64,000 bases of DNA, from positions 124,001-188,000 of the forward strand of contig NZ_MQMF01000001.1 of the NCBI RefSeq assembly GCF_001999465.1, read 5' to 3'. The position numbers were made by a program, and so were the translations under genes. The DNA comes from Fictibacillus arsenicus. GTDB lineage: Bacteria; Bacillota; Bacilli; Bacillales; Fictibacillaceae. Under the pieces are notes generated by a model, which was not told the origin of the DNA, did not search any database, and was given only the letters and a program-made list of their open reading frames with translations. This document shows positions 50,507 to 62,883 of the stretch, in pieces (within the stretch, counting starts at the first letter, position 1; the number at the start of each line of letters is the position of its first letter).

Positions 50507-51100
50507 TTAATTCACAATCCTTTCAAATTCATATTTTTTTATTTTATCTTCATATTGAAGTGTTACTGAAATTTCGTCCCAGCCATTTATGAGCATATTT
50601 TTCCAATACGGATCGAATTCGAAATCAAACCGATCACCGCGTTCATTCACAACTTGCTGGTTCTCCAAACTAACGGTCAAGTGAGGGATAACAGATACGG
50701 AACGATCAGTATATAATTGCTGAATCTCAATTGCAGAAAGTCTGATTGGCAAGATGCCATTTTTTACACAGTTATTAAAAAAAATATCTGCAAAACTCTC
50801 CGCAATAATAATGTGAAAACCATAATCTTTTAGCGCCCAAGGGGCATGTTCTCTGGATGAACCGCATCCAAAGTTCTTACCTGTAATTAAAATAGAAGAA
50901 CCTTTTGTTTCTTCTTTATTAAGATCAAAATCCGGATTTTCTTGTCCTTGTGAATGATATCTCCAATCATAGAACAAAAATTCTCCATATCCTGCTTTAT
51001 CAATTTTTTTCAAAAATTGCTTCGGAATAATCTGATCCGTATCCACGTGGTCCCTTTTTAGAGAAGCAGCTTTTCCCGTAAGTGTTTTAAATCCCGACAT
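50507..51100 (-). CDS. leuD: 3-isopropylmalate dehydratase small subunit
   Basis: LeuD is the swivel subunit of isopropylmalate isomerase with LeuC. ATG at 51100 ([17 protein letters not shown], 197 aa) follows GGAGGTG and overlaps the leuC stop by 14 bases; the longer open frame lies inside leuC. Signature segments are [15 protein letters not shown] and [17 protein letters not shown]. Confidence 0.96.
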   Translation of the reverse strand: MSGFKTLTGKAASLKRDHVDTDQIIPKQFLKKIDKAGYGEFLFYDWRYHSQGQENPDFDLNKEETKGSSILITGKNFGCGSSREHAPWALKDYGFHIIIAESFADIFFNNCVKNGILPIRLSAIEIQQLYTDRSVSVIPHLTVSLENQQVVNERGDRFDFEFDPYWKNMLINGWDEISVTLQYEDKIKKYEFERIVN

Positions 51101-52523
51101 ATCGGTCCACCTCCGGATTTTTCGTTTGCAGCATCGAACGGACATCCGTGAATTTTCCGTTAATCGCAGCAGCTGCAGCCATGATCGGACTAACAAGATG
51201 CGTTCTTGCTCCTTTTCCTTGTCTTCCGGCAAAGTTCCGGTTCGAAGTAGATGCGCATCTGTCCCCTTCAGGAACAATATCATCATTCATCCCTAAACAC
51301 ATTGAGCATCCAGAGTCACGCCATTCAAAACCAGCATCCAAGAAGATCTTATGAATCCCTAAACCTTCTGCTTCACGTTTTACTGATTGTGATCCCGGCA
51401 CAACGATCGCTCTAACATCAGGATGAACCTTTTCACCTTCAACAACAACTGAAGCTTCTATTAAATCACTTAATCTGGAATTCGTGCATGACCCGATAAA
51501 AACATGCTGAACCTCTACACCTTCTAATTTTTCATGGCCATTAAAACCCATGTAAGAGAGGGCGCTCTCTATCGATTGTTTTTCTTCTATTGAAAAAGCA
51601 GATTCTGCTGCAGGAATCTGCCCGCTAATCGGCAGGCACATGGATGGAGTAGTGCCCCATGTAAGCATAGGTTCAATGTCAGAAGCATTAATTTCGATTA
51701 CTTGATCAAATACTGCATCACTATCTGAAACAATCTTTTTCCAATCCTCGCATTTTTCGTTAAACTCACTTTCTTTTGGTGCATAGGTTTTTCCCTGAAC
51801 ATAACTGAACGTTTTTTCATCCGGTGCAATTACAGAAGCTTTTGCACCTGCTTCAATCGACATATTACATAGAGTCATTCTCTCTTCCATCGAAAAATCA
51901 CGAACAGTACTCCCTGAAAACTCAATAATATAGCCCGTTCCTGCATTTGTTCCGTAATTGGCGATAAACCATAAAATCACATCTTTTGCTGTAACCCCAT
52001 AGCCTAGCTCTCCTTCAATCTTTACGTTCATCTGCTTTGGCTTGTTCTGCCATAGCGTTTGTGTAGCCAGAACATGTTCTACTTCACTCGTGCCGATTCC
52101 AAAGGCGAGCGCTCCAAATGCACCATGTGTTGAGGTATGGCTGTCGCCGCAAACAATCGTTTTCCCTGGAAGAGTAAGCCCTAGTTCAGGACCGATTACA
52201 TGAACGATTCCTTGCTGCAGAGAATCAAGTCCCTCCAGTTTAATTCCAAATTCTTCACAGTTTTTTTCGAGCGTCTGAACTTGAAGGCGGGAGGTATCAT
52301 CTTTAATGTTGAACCGGTCTACCGTCGGGATATTATGATCCATAGTGGCGAAACATAGATCTGGTCTTCTTACCTTCCTGTTTTTTTCTCTTAAACCAGC
52401 AAACGCCTGTGGAGAAGTAACTTCATGAAGCAGATGAAGATCAATATATAAGAGATCGGGTTTATTTACTTCTTTTGCTACAACATGACTTTCCCACAAT
52501 TTATCTATTATTGTTTTACCCAA
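51087..52523 (-). CDS. leuC: 3-isopropylmalate dehydratase large subunit
   Basis: LeuC is the aconitase-family large subunit that isomerises 2- to 3-isopropylmalate. The [4Fe-4S] ligands lie in [11 protein letters not shown] and [38 protein letters not shown] (here only its first part, [15 protein letters not shown], is diagnostic) is also present. The 478-aa protein starts 18 bases after leuB. Confidence 0.96.
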   Translation of the reverse strand: MGKTIIDKLWESHVVAKEVNKPDLLYIDLHLLHEVTSPQAFAGLREKNRKVRRPDLCFATMDHNIPTVDRFNIKDDTSRLQVQTLEKNCEEFGIKLEGLDSLQQGIVHVIGPELGLTLPGKTIVCGDSHTSTHGAFGALAFGIGTSEVEHVLATQTLWQNKPKQMNVKIEGELGYGVTAKDVILWFIANYGTNAGTGYIIEFSGSTVRDFSMEERMTLCNMSIEAGAKASVIAPDEKTFSYVQGKTYAPKESEFNEKCEDWKKIVSDSDAVFDQVIEINASDIEPMLTWGTTPSMCLPISGQIPAAESAFSIEEKQSIESALSYMGFNGHEKLEGVEVQHVFIGSCTNSRLSDLIEASVVVEGEKVHPDVRAIVVPGSQSVKREAEGLGIHKIFLDAGFEWRDSGCSMCLGMNDDIVPEGDRCASTSNRNFAGRQGKGARTHLVSPIMAAAAAINGKFTDVRSMLQTKNPEVDRYVGI

Positions 52524-52541
52524 TGGCTGGGGCCTCCCTTC

Positions 52542-53636
52542 TTACACATACACCTCAAGCAGTGTTGCACTTGTTGAATCTTCAATCATCCTGAATTGAA
52601 TCTGATTAACCATCTCTTTCGTAGAAACTAGATTGCCCGTTCCATCATATATATCTTGCGTTCTATAACCTGCTTGCAATGTTTCAAAAACAGCCAGTTC
52701 AACAGCAGCAGCTTCTTTTTCGAGCTTGAACGAATGGCGAAGCATCATAGCTGTACTTAAAATCATTCCAATAGGATTCGCTTTCCCGCTGCCTGCAATA
52801 TCGGGTGCTGAACCATGAATCGGTTCATACAAACCTGGTCCTTCTTGACTGACTGAAGCAGAAGGCATCATGCCAAGAGATCCTGGGATCACAGATGCTT
52901 CATCAGATAAAATGTCACCAAACATATTTTCTGTTACGACAACATCAAAACTTGAAGGACTGCTGATCATCCTCATAGCAGCGTAGTCAACTAGTAAATG
53001 CTCTGTTTCAACATCGCTGTATTTCTTAGCAGTTTCTTCAACAATTTCTCTCCACAGCTTACTGGTCTCCAAAACATTCGCCTTATCTACTGAGGTAACT
53101 TTTTTTCTTCTCACTCTCGCCAACTCATACGCTTTTTCAATAATTCTCGTAATTTCTTCCCTTGAATAAGAAAGCGTATCAACAGCAAGTTTTTCGTTTC
53201 GTGTTTTTGGCTCTGAAAAGTAGATTCCGCCCGTTAATTCTCTTACAAATACAAAATCCGCACCTTTTACTCTGTTTGATTTAAGGGGAGATAGATTTTC
53301 AAGACCAGGAAAGACTGTAACAGGTCGTATATTGGCAAACACATTCAATTCTTTTCTTAATGCCAAAAGTCCTTGTTCAGGTCTTACGGTTTGACCGTCC
53401 CATTTAGGTCCTCCAACTGCTCCTAACAGCACAGCATCACTGTTCTTACAAGTTTCTAAAGTATCGTCTGGCAGAGGTTTGCCATTTTGGTCAATGGCTG
53501 TACCTCCAAACAATTTTTCTGTTGTTTGAAATTCGTGACCGAATCTTGCAGCAACACCGTCTAATACTTGCAGAGCTCCCTTCATCACTTCAGGACCGAT
53601 TCCGTCTCCTGGCAAAACTGTTATCTTCTTTTTCAT
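52542..53636 (-). CDS. leuB: 3-isopropylmalate dehydrogenase
   Basis: LeuB oxidises and decarboxylates 3-isopropylmalate to 2-oxoisocaproate with NAD. The 364-aa protein shows LPGDGIGPEVM at the N-terminus, FVRELTGGIYFSEP, TENMFGDILSDEAS and EPIHGSAPDIAG. It lies between leuA and leuC with 18-base spacers. Confidence 0.97.
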   Translation of the reverse strand: MKKKITVLPGDGIGPEVMKGALQVLDGVAARFGHEFQTTEKLFGGTAIDQNGKPLPDDTLETCKNSDAVLLGAVGGPKWDGQTVRPEQGLLALRKELNVFANIRPVTVFPGLENLSPLKSNRVKGADFVFVRELTGGIYFSEPKTRNEKLAVDTLSYSREEITRIIEKAYELARVRRKKVTSVDKANVLETSKLWREIVEETAKKYSDVETEHLLVDYAAMRMISSPSSFDVVVTENMFGDILSDEASVIPGSLGMMPSASVSQEGPGLYEPIHGSAPDIAGSGKANPIGMILSTAMMLRHSFKLEKEAAAVELAVFETLQAGYRTQDIYDGTGNLVSTKEMVNQIQFRMIEDSTSATLLEVYV

Positions 53637-53654
53637 CTAACATCCCTCCCTAAA

Positions 53655-56223
<2,569 letters not shown>

Positions 56224-56742
56224 TTACATAATAGAATAGGGGTGAAGCTCTAAAACTTTCTTTTGTGTTCCTCTTGGAATAGCTGTAATGCCAGTTCTTG
56301 AAATCTCTTTGATTCCATAAGGACGAAGCAGTTCTATCAGTGCATCTACTTTTTCACTGTCGCCGGTTACTTCCAGCGTAACGTTCTCTAATGAAACATC
56401 GAGAACTGTAGCCCTAAATGGTTCAATCAGCATTTTTATTTCACTTCGTGTATCCGGAGTGGTTAATACTTTAATAAGTGCAAGCTCTCTTGAAACAAGA
56501 GCCATATTTGTGAGATCACGGACTTTTAAAATATTGATCTGTTTATGAAGCTGTTTAACCAGTTGTTCAGCTTTTCTGTCATCTTCTACCCAAACTGTCA
56601 AGGTCACTTTTGAAACGGCAGGGTCCTCCGTATGTCCGACTGTAATGTTCTCAATGTTAAATTGTCTTTTTGTCAGCAACCCGGTTAACCGATTCAGAAC
56701 ACCGCTTTCGTTTAACACTGTTGCAGAAATAATGCGTCTCAT
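56224..56742 (-). CDS. ilvH: Acetolactate synthase small (regulatory) subunit
   Basis: The 172-aa subunit has an N-terminal ACT domain ([26 protein letters not shown] pattern, starting at residue 8) and the C-terminal ALS_ss domain ([23 protein letters not shown]). It activates IlvB and gives valine feedback. It overlaps ilvB by 4 bases (ATGA). Confidence 0.96.
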   Translation of the reverse strand: MRRIISATVLNESGVLNRLTGLLTKRQFNIENITVGHTEDPAVSKVTLTVWVEDDRKAEQLVKQLHKQINILKVRDLTNMALVSRELALIKVLTTPDTRSEIKMLIEPFRATVLDVSLENVTLEVTGDSEKVDALIELLRPYGIKEISRTGITAIPRGTQKKVLELHPYSIM

Positions 56743-58457
56743 CCTCTCACTCCAATCATTTCGTGAAGTCCTTTTCCTGGAGCAATCATCGGATATACAT
56801 TTTCATCAGCCGAAACTGCACAATCTAATACGAAAGGTTTTTTTGAAGAAAGTGCAGCCTCTAATGCCTCCCTTACTTCATCTTCGTTTTCAGCACGCTT
56901 GCCTTCGATCCCATATGCTGCTGCAAGTTTTACAAAATCAGGCTGAATATCAAGGAGAGAGTGTGAATATCTTTTTTCGTAAAAAATCTCCTGCCATTGC
57001 CGGACCATACCTAGTGATTTGTTGTTAACAATCACAACGATTACAGGAAGTTCCCAATCCTGCAGAACACCCAGTTCCTGCAAGGTCATCTGAAATCCTC
57101 CATCGCCTACAACAGCGACTACCGGAAGATCTGGTCTTCCTACCTTGGCCCCTATAGCAGCCGGAAAGCCAAAGCCCATCGTTCCTAATCCTCCAGATGT
57201 AATCCATCTGTTTGAAGTTGAAAACGTATAATATTGGGCTGCCCACATTTGATGCTGTCCAACATCTGTCGAAACGATTGCAGCACCTTTTGTAACTTCG
57301 TGTAAAATTTCCATTAATTTTTGCGGTTTTAATTCTTTATCATTAGATTTATACGTAAGTGGAAGTTCGCTTCGGTATTTTGAAAGCTGTATCACCCATT
57401 CGCTCGAATTGCCTTTTTCACCGCATGTCTGATTTAAAGCCTTCAAGGTTTCTTTGGCACACCCTACAATAGGTATCTCTGTCGGTACATTTTTTCCGAT
57501 CTCTGCGGGATCGATATCAATATGGGCAACCACCGCTTTTTTAGCAAAATGCTCTAGATTCCCGGTTAAGCGGTCATCAAATCTGGCACCAACCCCTATT
57601 AAAAGATCACAATCATAAAGCGCCATATTTGCTGCATATGTGCCATGCATTCCTGCCATTCCGTAGCATAAAGGATGATCTGCCGGGAATCCTCCAAGTC
57701 CTAGCAATGTTTGAGCAACAGGAATCTGATAATACTCCGCAAAGGCTAAAAGCTCTTCCTCGGCTTTAGCTGCAAGTACACCTGCTCCTGTAAGAAGAAC
57801 AGGCTTCTTTGCCATCTGTAAAGCTTCGTTCAGCCTTTTTACTTGGAGGATGTTAGGCTTCAGAGTCGGCTGATAACCGGGCAGATGAATGTCTGAAACC
57901 TCTTTTAAAGGTGCATTATTAACTGCGATGTCTTTTGGTATATCGATTAACACAGGTCCTTTTCTGCCAGTGTTCGCAATATGAAAAGCTTCTTTCATGA
58001 TCCGAGGCAGATCCTCCGCCTTCTGCACTTGATAGTTGTGCTTTGTAATCGGCATCGTAATCCCTACGATATCCGCTTCTTGAAAAGCATCAGTGCCAAT
58101 GACTTTTGTAGCTACTTGCCCCGTGAAAATAACAAGAGGGATGGAATCAATCATGGCATCAGCAATGCCGGTTACAAGGTTAGTAGCACCTGGCCCTGAA
58201 GTCGCAAGCACCACACCTGGATTTCCTGTAACTCTCGCATACCCTTGAGCCGCGTGAATCGCACCTTGTTCGTGCCTTGTCAGTACATGCTTCATTTCTG
58301 CTTTGTAAAGAGCATCATAGATTGGAAGCACTGCACCACCTGGATACCCAAAAACAACGTCTACGTTTTCATTCTGCAGTCCTTGAATAAATAGTTCAGC
58401 ACCAGAGACTAATGAAGATTCAACCGTTTTTTGTTCAGCCACCCAACTGGCCTTCAT
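56739..58457 (-). CDS. ilvB: Acetolactate synthase large (catalytic) subunit
   Basis: IlvB is the TPP enzyme forming acetolactate and acetohydroxybutyrate. The 572-aa protein has the glutamate-containing N-terminal motif [32 protein letters not shown] and the TPP site [17 protein letters not shown] at 58457 (MKASWVAEQ) is chosen, with GGAGG 7 bases upstream; earlier in-frame ATGs lie in or too near that site. About 250 bases of leader, including a dispersed repeat, separate it from the T-box terminator. Confidence 0.95.
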   Translation of the reverse strand: MKASWVAEQKTVESSLVSGAELFIQGLQNENVDVVFGYPGGAVLPIYDALYKAEMKHVLTRHEQGAIHAAQGYARVTGNPGVVLATSGPGATNLVTGIADAMIDSIPLVIFTGQVATKVIGTDAFQEADIVGITMPITKHNYQVQKAEDLPRIMKEAFHIANTGRKGPVLIDIPKDIAVNNAPLKEVSDIHLPGYQPTLKPNILQVKRLNEALQMAKKPVLLTGAGVLAAKAEEELLAFAEYYQIPVAQTLLGLGGFPADHPLCYGMAGMHGTYAANMALYDCDLLIGVGARFDDRLTGNLEHFAKKAVVAHIDIDPAEIGKNVPTEIPIVGCAKETLKALNQTCGEKGNSSEWVIQLSKYRSELPLTYKSNDKELKPQKLMEILHEVTKGAAIVSTDVGQHQMWAAQYYTFSTSNRWITSGGLGTMGFGFPAAIGAKVGRPDLPVVAVVGDGGFQMTLQELGVLQDWELPVIVVIVNNKSLGMVRQWQEIFYEKRYSHSLLDIQPDFVKLAAAYGIEGKRAENEDEVREALEAALSSKKPFVLDCAVSADENVYPMIAPGKGLHEMIGVRG

Positions 58458-58533
58458 TTTCATTCCTCCTTCATCTTTTGAACCCATTTATTTGTAAAAA
58501 GCTTTTACCTAAACCTTTGCAGCTCCTAGAAGG

Positions 58534-58706
58534 GTTGATTTCCGCTCCAGGTGCTCGCTTTCCGCGGGGCGGGCGGTGAGCCTCCCTATCGCTTCGCACT
58601 GACGGGGTCTCACCTGTCCCGCTGATCCCGCAGGAGTCTCGCACCTTACGCTCCAATCAACTAATCAATGAAGTGCTTAAAAAAGAGCAAAATTTAGAAA
58701 AAGCCA
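58534..58706. repeat. Dispersed intergenic repeat, copy D
   Basis: The core from GTTGATT (58534) to AATCAAC (58661) contains CTTTCCGCGGGGCGGGCGGT, GTCTCACCTGTCCCGCTGAT and GAGTCTCGCACC. It is the same subtype as copy C. It lies in the 5' untranslated region of ilvB, downstream of the T-box terminator. Confidence 0.9.
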
Positions 58707-58707
58707 A

Positions 58708-58998
58708 TAAAAAAACTTCCCCACCCAAATGGACAGGAAAATCCTATCCAAAGGGGTGAAAAAGTTTCATTTTCACGGTACCACCCTTTTTCACGATATC
58801 TTCTATAAAGACACCGCCTCGTGACGAATAAGCCGTCATTTGATAACAAGCGGTTTAAAAATGGAAATAACCGCTTGGCCCTTCCTACTCAAGTAACTTT
58901 CAAAAGGACACTCAGGAGGGATGTCCTGGTATTTGGAATAACCGGCTCACAGCAACCCGGCTCTCTGTGTATTCCGTATCTACCATTGTTCTCCGTCA
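58708..58998 (-). promoter_or_regulatory. T-box riboswitch before ilvB (probable Ile specifier ATC)
   Basis: The leader has the T-box AAGGGTGGTACCGTG (58774-58788), ACAGAGAG and stem I text, and a strong terminator (CACCCC...TCCT/AGGA...GGGTG then a T run, 58708-58765). Aligned on the valS leader, the specifier loop GGAC-ATC-CCTCCTGAG puts ATC at 58920-58922, an isoleucine codon, with the same 6-base distance to GAG as the valS GTC. The specifier call is by alignment only; CTC in the following bases is a less good alternative. It regulates ilvBHC-leuABCD by tRNA charging. Confidence 0.88.
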
Positions 58999-59011
58999 TC
59001 GTTTTAAGGTT

Positions 59012-60679
59012 TTAAATTTTTAAGATTCCGCCAGTATTAGCTGAAGTAACTAAAGCAGCGTATCGGGCTAAGTAGCCTTTTTTAATTTTCGGCTCAGGTT
59101 TAACCCAGTTTTCTTTTCTTTTATTCAACTCATCTTCTGTCAGCATTACATGAATCGATCTATTCACTAAATCAATTAGTATCGGATCTCCACTTTCGAT
59201 AAATGCAATCGGACCACCTTGTGCAGCTTCCGGTGAGATGTGACCGATAGAAATCCCTCTGGATGCTCCTGAAAAGCGTCCGTCTGTTATGAGAGCAACC
59301 TTTGTGCTTAATCCCATTCCTGCAATAGCAGATGTAGGAGAGAGCATCTCAGGCATGCCCGGTCCACCCTTAGGGCCTTCATAGCGAATAACTACAACAT
59401 GCCCTTCTCGGACTTCACCATTGTTGATTCCTTGAATCGCTTCGTCCTGAGATTCATAAACGATAGCTTCTCCCTGAAAAGTCTTGATTGAAGGATCAAC
59501 CGCACCCACTTTGATAACACAGCCATCTGGTGCTATGTTTCCATAAAGGATTGATAACCCGCCAACTGGTGAATAAGCATTGTCTTTTCGGCGAATAACG
59601 TCATCATCTATAATCTCAGCGTCGCGGACCCTCTCTCGAAGAGTTTCACCGGAAATCGTAATACGGTCGTTATGAATTGCACCTTCCATTTTGCAAAGTT
59701 CATTGATGATCGCACTAACGCCGCCAGCCCGGTGAACATCCTGCATGGAATAATCCGAAGCAGGTGAGATTTTAGACAAGTAGGGAATCCTTTCTGCAAT
59801 CTCATTGATCCGTGGCAGATCGTAATCGATTTCAGCTTCATTTGCTATCGCGAGCATGTGGAGGACTGTGTTAGTCGATCCTCCCATTGCCATGTCAAGT
59901 GCAAAAGCATCATCGATCGCTTCTTTCGTAATAATATCTCTAGGACGGACATTTTCTTTTACTAGGTTCATAAGAGAATTTGCCGCATCGCGGATCAAGT
60001 CTCTCCGCTCATCTGAAGTTGCTACGATGGTGCCGTTGCCCGGCAAAGTAATCCCCAGCATTTCCATAATTGAATTCATACTGTTAGCTGTAAACATTCC
60101 TGAACATGATCCACATGTTGGACAAGCACTTGTTTCAAGTTCCAAGAGTTCTTCTCGAGTCATTTTTCCGGCTAAATGAGAGCCAACACCTTCAAATACC
60201 GAGGCAAGTGAAAGTGATTTCCCTGCCATCGATTTCCCTGCTTCCATCGGTCCGCCTGAAACAAATACTGCCGGTACATTGGTGCGAACAGCAGCCATAA
60301 GCATTCCCGGTGTAATCTTGTCGCAGTTCGGAATATAAAAGACGCCATCAAACCAATGAGCATTGATTACAGTTTCTGCTGCATCTGCAATGACTTCTCT
60401 GCTCGGAAGCGAATAACGCATTCCGATATGCCCCATCGCGATGCCATCATCAACACCGATCGTATTGAATTCAAAAGGTATTCCGCCTGCTTCTCGAATG
60501 GCTTCTTTGACCCATTCACCCACTTTATTTAAGTGCATGTGCCCCGGAATAATATCAACATAGGAATTACAAACACCGATAAATGGTTTATCCATATCTT
60601 CTGGTGCAACACCCGCTGCGTGGAGAAGACTTCTGTGCGGGGCTCTATCGATTCCTTGTTTGATCATATTACTGCGCAT
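59012..60679 (-). CDS. ilvD: Dihydroxyacid dehydratase
   Basis: IlvD dehydrates dihydroxyacids to the keto acids of valine and isoleucine. The 555-aa protein has the Fe-S cysteine regions in [10 protein letters not shown] and [16 protein letters not shown], and [18 protein letters not shown] near the end. ATG at 60679 ([14 protein letters not shown]) follows TGGAGTG; the frame upstream is unsupported. It lies 24 bases after ilvE and before the internal T-box. Confidence 0.96.
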   Translation of the reverse strand: MRSNMIKQGIDRAPHRSLLHAAGVAPEDMDKPFIGVCNSYVDIIPGHMHLNKVGEWVKEAIREAGGIPFEFNTIGVDDGIAMGHIGMRYSLPSREVIADAAETVINAHWFDGVFYIPNCDKITPGMLMAAVRTNVPAVFVSGGPMEAGKSMAGKSLSLASVFEGVGSHLAGKMTREELLELETSACPTCGSCSGMFTANSMNSIMEMLGITLPGNGTIVATSDERRDLIRDAANSLMNLVKENVRPRDIITKEAIDDAFALDMAMGGSTNTVLHMLAIANEAEIDYDLPRINEIAERIPYLSKISPASDYSMQDVHRAGGVSAIINELCKMEGAIHNDRITISGETLRERVRDAEIIDDDVIRRKDNAYSPVGGLSILYGNIAPDGCVIKVGAVDPSIKTFQGEAIVYESQDEAIQGINNGEVREGHVVVIRYEGPKGGPGMPEMLSPTSAIAGMGLSTKVALITDGRFSGASRGISIGHISPEAAQGGPIAFIESGDPILIDLVNRSIHVMLTEDELNKRKENWVKPEPKIKKGYLARYAALVTSANTGGILKI

Positions 60680-60703
60680 GTTTGAAACACTCCAATACAA
60701 CTT

Positions 60704-61606
60704 TTATCCTGCTTGAACGGTCTGTCCTGAATAAACCTTCACACCTTCTTCAACAACTTTTTTCCTGAAAGCGTCTAATAATCTATTTGTATGTTCACCA
60801 GGTGCTCCGTTTCCGATTACCCTTCCGTCAACTTTTACAACTGCAATTACTTCTGCAGCGGTTCCGGTAAGAAATGCTTCATCAGCTACGTACACATCAT
60901 GTCTCGTGAACGGTTCTTCCACCATTTTGTATCCAAGTTCATTAGCGATCTCAACAATTGCGTTTCTCGTAATTCCTTCTAAAGCTCCTAAATAACCAGG
61001 AGGCGTTTTAATCGTGTTTCCTTTAACGATGAATACATTGTCTGCAGAGCCCTCTGCTACATACCCTTGATCATTCAGCATCAGCGCTTCACTAACTCCT
61101 GCCAGGCTCGCTTCAATTTTTACTAAAATATTATTTAAGTAATTCAATGATTTCACTTTTGGACTTAAAACATCAGGTCTATTTCTTCTGCTAGCAACAG
61201 TTATGATTTCAAGACCTGTTTCATAAAGTTTTTTCGGAAAGAGAGCAAGCTGCTCTGTAATTACAATGACTCCAGGTTTTCCGCATGTAAACGGATCTAA
61301 TCCCAAATTGCCTTTACCTCGTGAAACAACTAATCGGATATAAGCATCACGATATTTGTTTTTCTGGAGCGTTTCTACAATGATGTTTGTTAACTCTTCT
61401 TTAGTGTGTGGAATGTTTAGCATAATGGATTGAGCTGATTCGTATAAGCGCTGAAGATGTTCTTCTAATCGATAAACGTTGCCATTATAGACTCGAATGC
61501 CTTCGAACACCCCATCTCCATATAAAAAACCATGATCATAAACTGAAACCTTAGCATCGTCTTTTAATACGTACTCACCATTTACATAAACCCATTGCTC
61601 CTGCAT
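60704..61606 (-). CDS. ilvE: Branched-chain amino acid aminotransferase
   Basis: This 300-aa fold-type IV PLP enzyme transfers the amino group in the last step to Val, Leu and Ile. It shows VYDHGFLYGDGVFEGIRVYNG (cited by its central GDGVFEGIR), the PLP Lys in KVKSLNYLNNIL, and EGSADNVFIVKGN. It heads the operon, downstream of a strong promoter with CodY- and CcpA-like sites. D-amino acid transaminases share the fold, but the context favours IlvE. Confidence 0.93.
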   Translation of the reverse strand: MQEQWVYVNGEYVLKDDAKVSVYDHGFLYGDGVFEGIRVYNGNVYRLEEHLQRLYESAQSIMLNIPHTKEELTNIIVETLQKNKYRDAYIRLVVSRGKGNLGLDPFTCGKPGVIVITEQLALFPKKLYETGLEIITVASRRNRPDVLSPKVKSLNYLNNILVKIEASLAGVSEALMLNDQGYVAEGSADNVFIVKGNTIKTPPGYLGALEGITRNAIVEIANELGYKMVEEPFTRHDVYVADEAFLTGTAAEVIAVVKVDGRVIGNGAPGEHTNRLLDAFRKKVVEEGVKVYSGQTVQAG

Positions 61607-61674
61607 CGTGATCCTCCTTTTCTTCGGAAATTGAATTATTAGAATTTTTTAAAAACAATTAATAATTGTTGACA

Positions 61675-61703
61675 ATATTACGCCCATATCTGAGCAGGGT
61701 CAA
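61675..61703 (-). promoter_or_regulatory. Promoter of the ilvE operon
   Basis: Minus-strand TTGACC (61698-61703) and TAATAT (61675-61680) have an ideal 17-base spacer. The predicted start near 61668 lies about 60 bases upstream of the ilvE ATG. Confidence 0.82.
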
Positions 61704-61708
61704 CCATG

Positions 61709-61723
61709 AATTTTCTTAAAAAT
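61709..61723. promoter_or_regulatory. CodY-box-like site upstream of ilvE
   Basis: AATTTTCTTAAAAAT differs from the CodY consensus AATTTTCWGAAAATT at two positions. It adjoins the -35 on its upstream side. CodY controls ilv-leu operons in B. subtilis, so control here is plausible but inferred. Confidence 0.55.
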
Positions 61724-61749
61724 AATTAATTCTGACTTTTCTGATATTT

Positions 61750-61763
61750 TGAAGGCGCTTCCA
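61750..61763. promoter_or_regulatory. CcpA cre-like site 1 upstream of ilvE
   Basis: TGAAGGCGCTTCCA resembles the cre consensus TGWAANCGNTNWCA with two mismatches. Its centre is about 89 bases upstream of the predicted start, close to where CcpA activates the B. subtilis ilv-leu operon. Confidence 0.5.
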
Positions 61764-61788
61764 TTCCCATGGTTGAGGCAAAAAAATA

Positions 61789-61810
61789 GTTTACACACAT
61801 ATTTGTAAAC
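61789..61810. promoter_or_regulatory. Unassigned inverted repeat upstream of ilvE
   Basis: GTTTACA and TGTAAAC form a perfect 7-bp inverted repeat with 8 bases between, about 120-140 bases upstream of the promoter start, between the two cre-like sites. It looks like a dimeric regulator site; it does not fit the TnrA consensus well. Confidence 0.45.
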
Positions 61811-61814
61811 ATTT

Positions 61815-61828
61815 TTAAAGCGCTTTCA
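61815..61828. promoter_or_regulatory. CcpA cre-like site 2 upstream of ilvE
   Basis: On the minus strand TGAAAGCGCTTTAA matches the cre pattern TGWAARCGYTWNCW with one mismatch. It is about 150 bases upstream of the predicted ilvE start. Confidence 0.5.
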
Positions 61829-61861
61829 ACAAAACAAAATAATCACAAAAAAATACATAAA

Positions 61862-61905
61862 AAAACACGCTCCGCATCCTTTAAGAGAGGACACGAAACG
61901 TGTTT
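61862..61905 (-). terminator. Terminator after the tRNA genes
   Basis: AAACACG and CGTGTTT pair, with an inner TCCT/AGGA stem, and the minus strand continues in T residues. It ends the tRNA transcript before the ilvE control region. Confidence 0.75.
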
Positions 61906-61929
61906 GATTATGTAATAGAAATAGTTATA

Positions 61930-62006
61930 TGGCGTCCCAGGAGAGATTCGAACTCCCGACCGTACGCTTAGAAGGCGTATGCTCTATCCAGCTGAGCTAC
62001 TGGGAC
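61930..62006 (-). tRNA. tRNA-Arg (anticodon TCT)
   Basis: The acceptor GTCCCAG pairs with CTGGGAC, followed by discriminator G and an encoded CCA. The D-arm AGCTCAGCTGGATAGAGC, anticodon loop CTTCTAA (anticodon TCT) and T-arm GGTTCGAATC-type text (GGGAGTTCGAATCTCTC) all fold normally over 77 nt. Confidence 0.96.
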
Positions 62007-62196
62007 ATATGTATTGGAGCCCATTCCGCATAGCAATGCGCTTTCCGCAATTACCATGCGCTGCGGGCACACAGTGATTTGTTCCACCTGTCGACCGTGG
62101 ATACAAATATGTTTTTTATAACATGCATTTTTAAATGTAAGATCTGTAAACTTCAGATGTAACTCTTTTGTGCCATTTGAACGTGAGAAAAACAAA

Positions 62197-62270
62197 TGGA
62201 GCGGGTGATGAGAATCGAACTCACGACCAGAGCTTGGAAGGCTCTTGTTTTACCACTAAACTACACCCGC
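62197..62270 (-). tRNA. tRNA-Gly (anticodon TCC)
   Basis: The acceptor GCGGGTG pairs with CACCCGC, followed by discriminator T and an encoded CCA. The anticodon loop CTTCCAA carries TCC; the D-arm (AGTTTAGTGGTAAAAC) and T-arm (GTGAGTTCGATTCTCAT) are regular over 74 nt. The 190 bases between it and tRNA-Arg hold no gene. Confidence 0.96.
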
Positions 62271-62364
62271 AGACATATTAGATCTTGTCGCGACGACATA
62301 ATTTAATATACATGATATCTACAAAAGAGTCAACCTATTTCTTTAATTTTTTCGCAGTTCCTCT

Positions 62365-62883
62365 TTAATTCCCTTTAAATCCTTTTGATAGATGGTCGAT
62401 TCGCTTTCCTTCCAGTGAATAAAAGATTACTGAAATATCGACATCATTAACCTCTAAAATAGCATACGTTTTTTCAAAAGTTCCTCTAGGCAGTCTTATA
62501 CTTCCGGGATTGATAAAAACCATTCCTTCCCGTTCGTAAGCCTCAGCAATATGCGAATGACCGAAGCAGGCAATAACGGCACCTGTTTCTTCTGCTCTAT
62601 AAGCAAGAGACAGATGAGACATCTTTACATCATATAAATGCCCGTGAGTAATATACAAACACTTATTTCCAAGCATCTCAATAGCTTCATTCGGAAAATC
62701 CTTACCAAGAAAGTCCATATTCCCCCTTACAGTAACATATCCAGACAGCTCCTTGGCATTTGTTTCAAGTTCAGAATCTCCACAATGGATCATTAGATCA
62801 ATTTCATTCTCATGACGTTTTTTTATCGTAATTAATTCTTCTTTTAATCCATGACTGTCACTAACAATCAAGGCTTTTGCCAT
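62365..62883 (-). CDS. ysnB: YfcE/MJ0936-type metallophosphoesterase (YsnB)
   Basis: The 172-aa protein carries all metal motifs of the calcineurin-like family: SDSHG at the start, GDSE, RGNMD, THGHLYD and GHSH. Relatives are manganese phosphodiesterases of unknown physiological substrate. Its start overlaps the pyrophosphatase gene by 16 bases; the pair matches B. subtilis ysnA-ysnB. Confidence 0.9.
   Translation of the reverse strand: MAKALIVSDSHGLKEELITIKKRHENEIDLMIHCGDSELETNAKELSGYVTVRGNMDFLGKDFPNEAIEMLGNKCLYITHGHLYDVKMSHLSLAYRAEETGAVIACFGHSHIAEAYEREGMVFINPGSIRLPRGTFEKTYAILEVNDVDISVIFYSLEGKRIDHLSKGFKGN

Noticed and set aside
61968-62195. 75-aa frame ending VAQLDRAYAF
   Set aside because: The C-terminal text is the translation of tRNA-Arg; a common annotation artefact.
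62007-62196. Third RNA gene or repeat copy between the two tRNAs
   Set aside because: GC-rich CATTCCGCATAGCAATGCG text slightly recalls the dispersed repeat, but it lacks the GTTGATT/AATCAAC core and no tRNA or 5S fold is visible.
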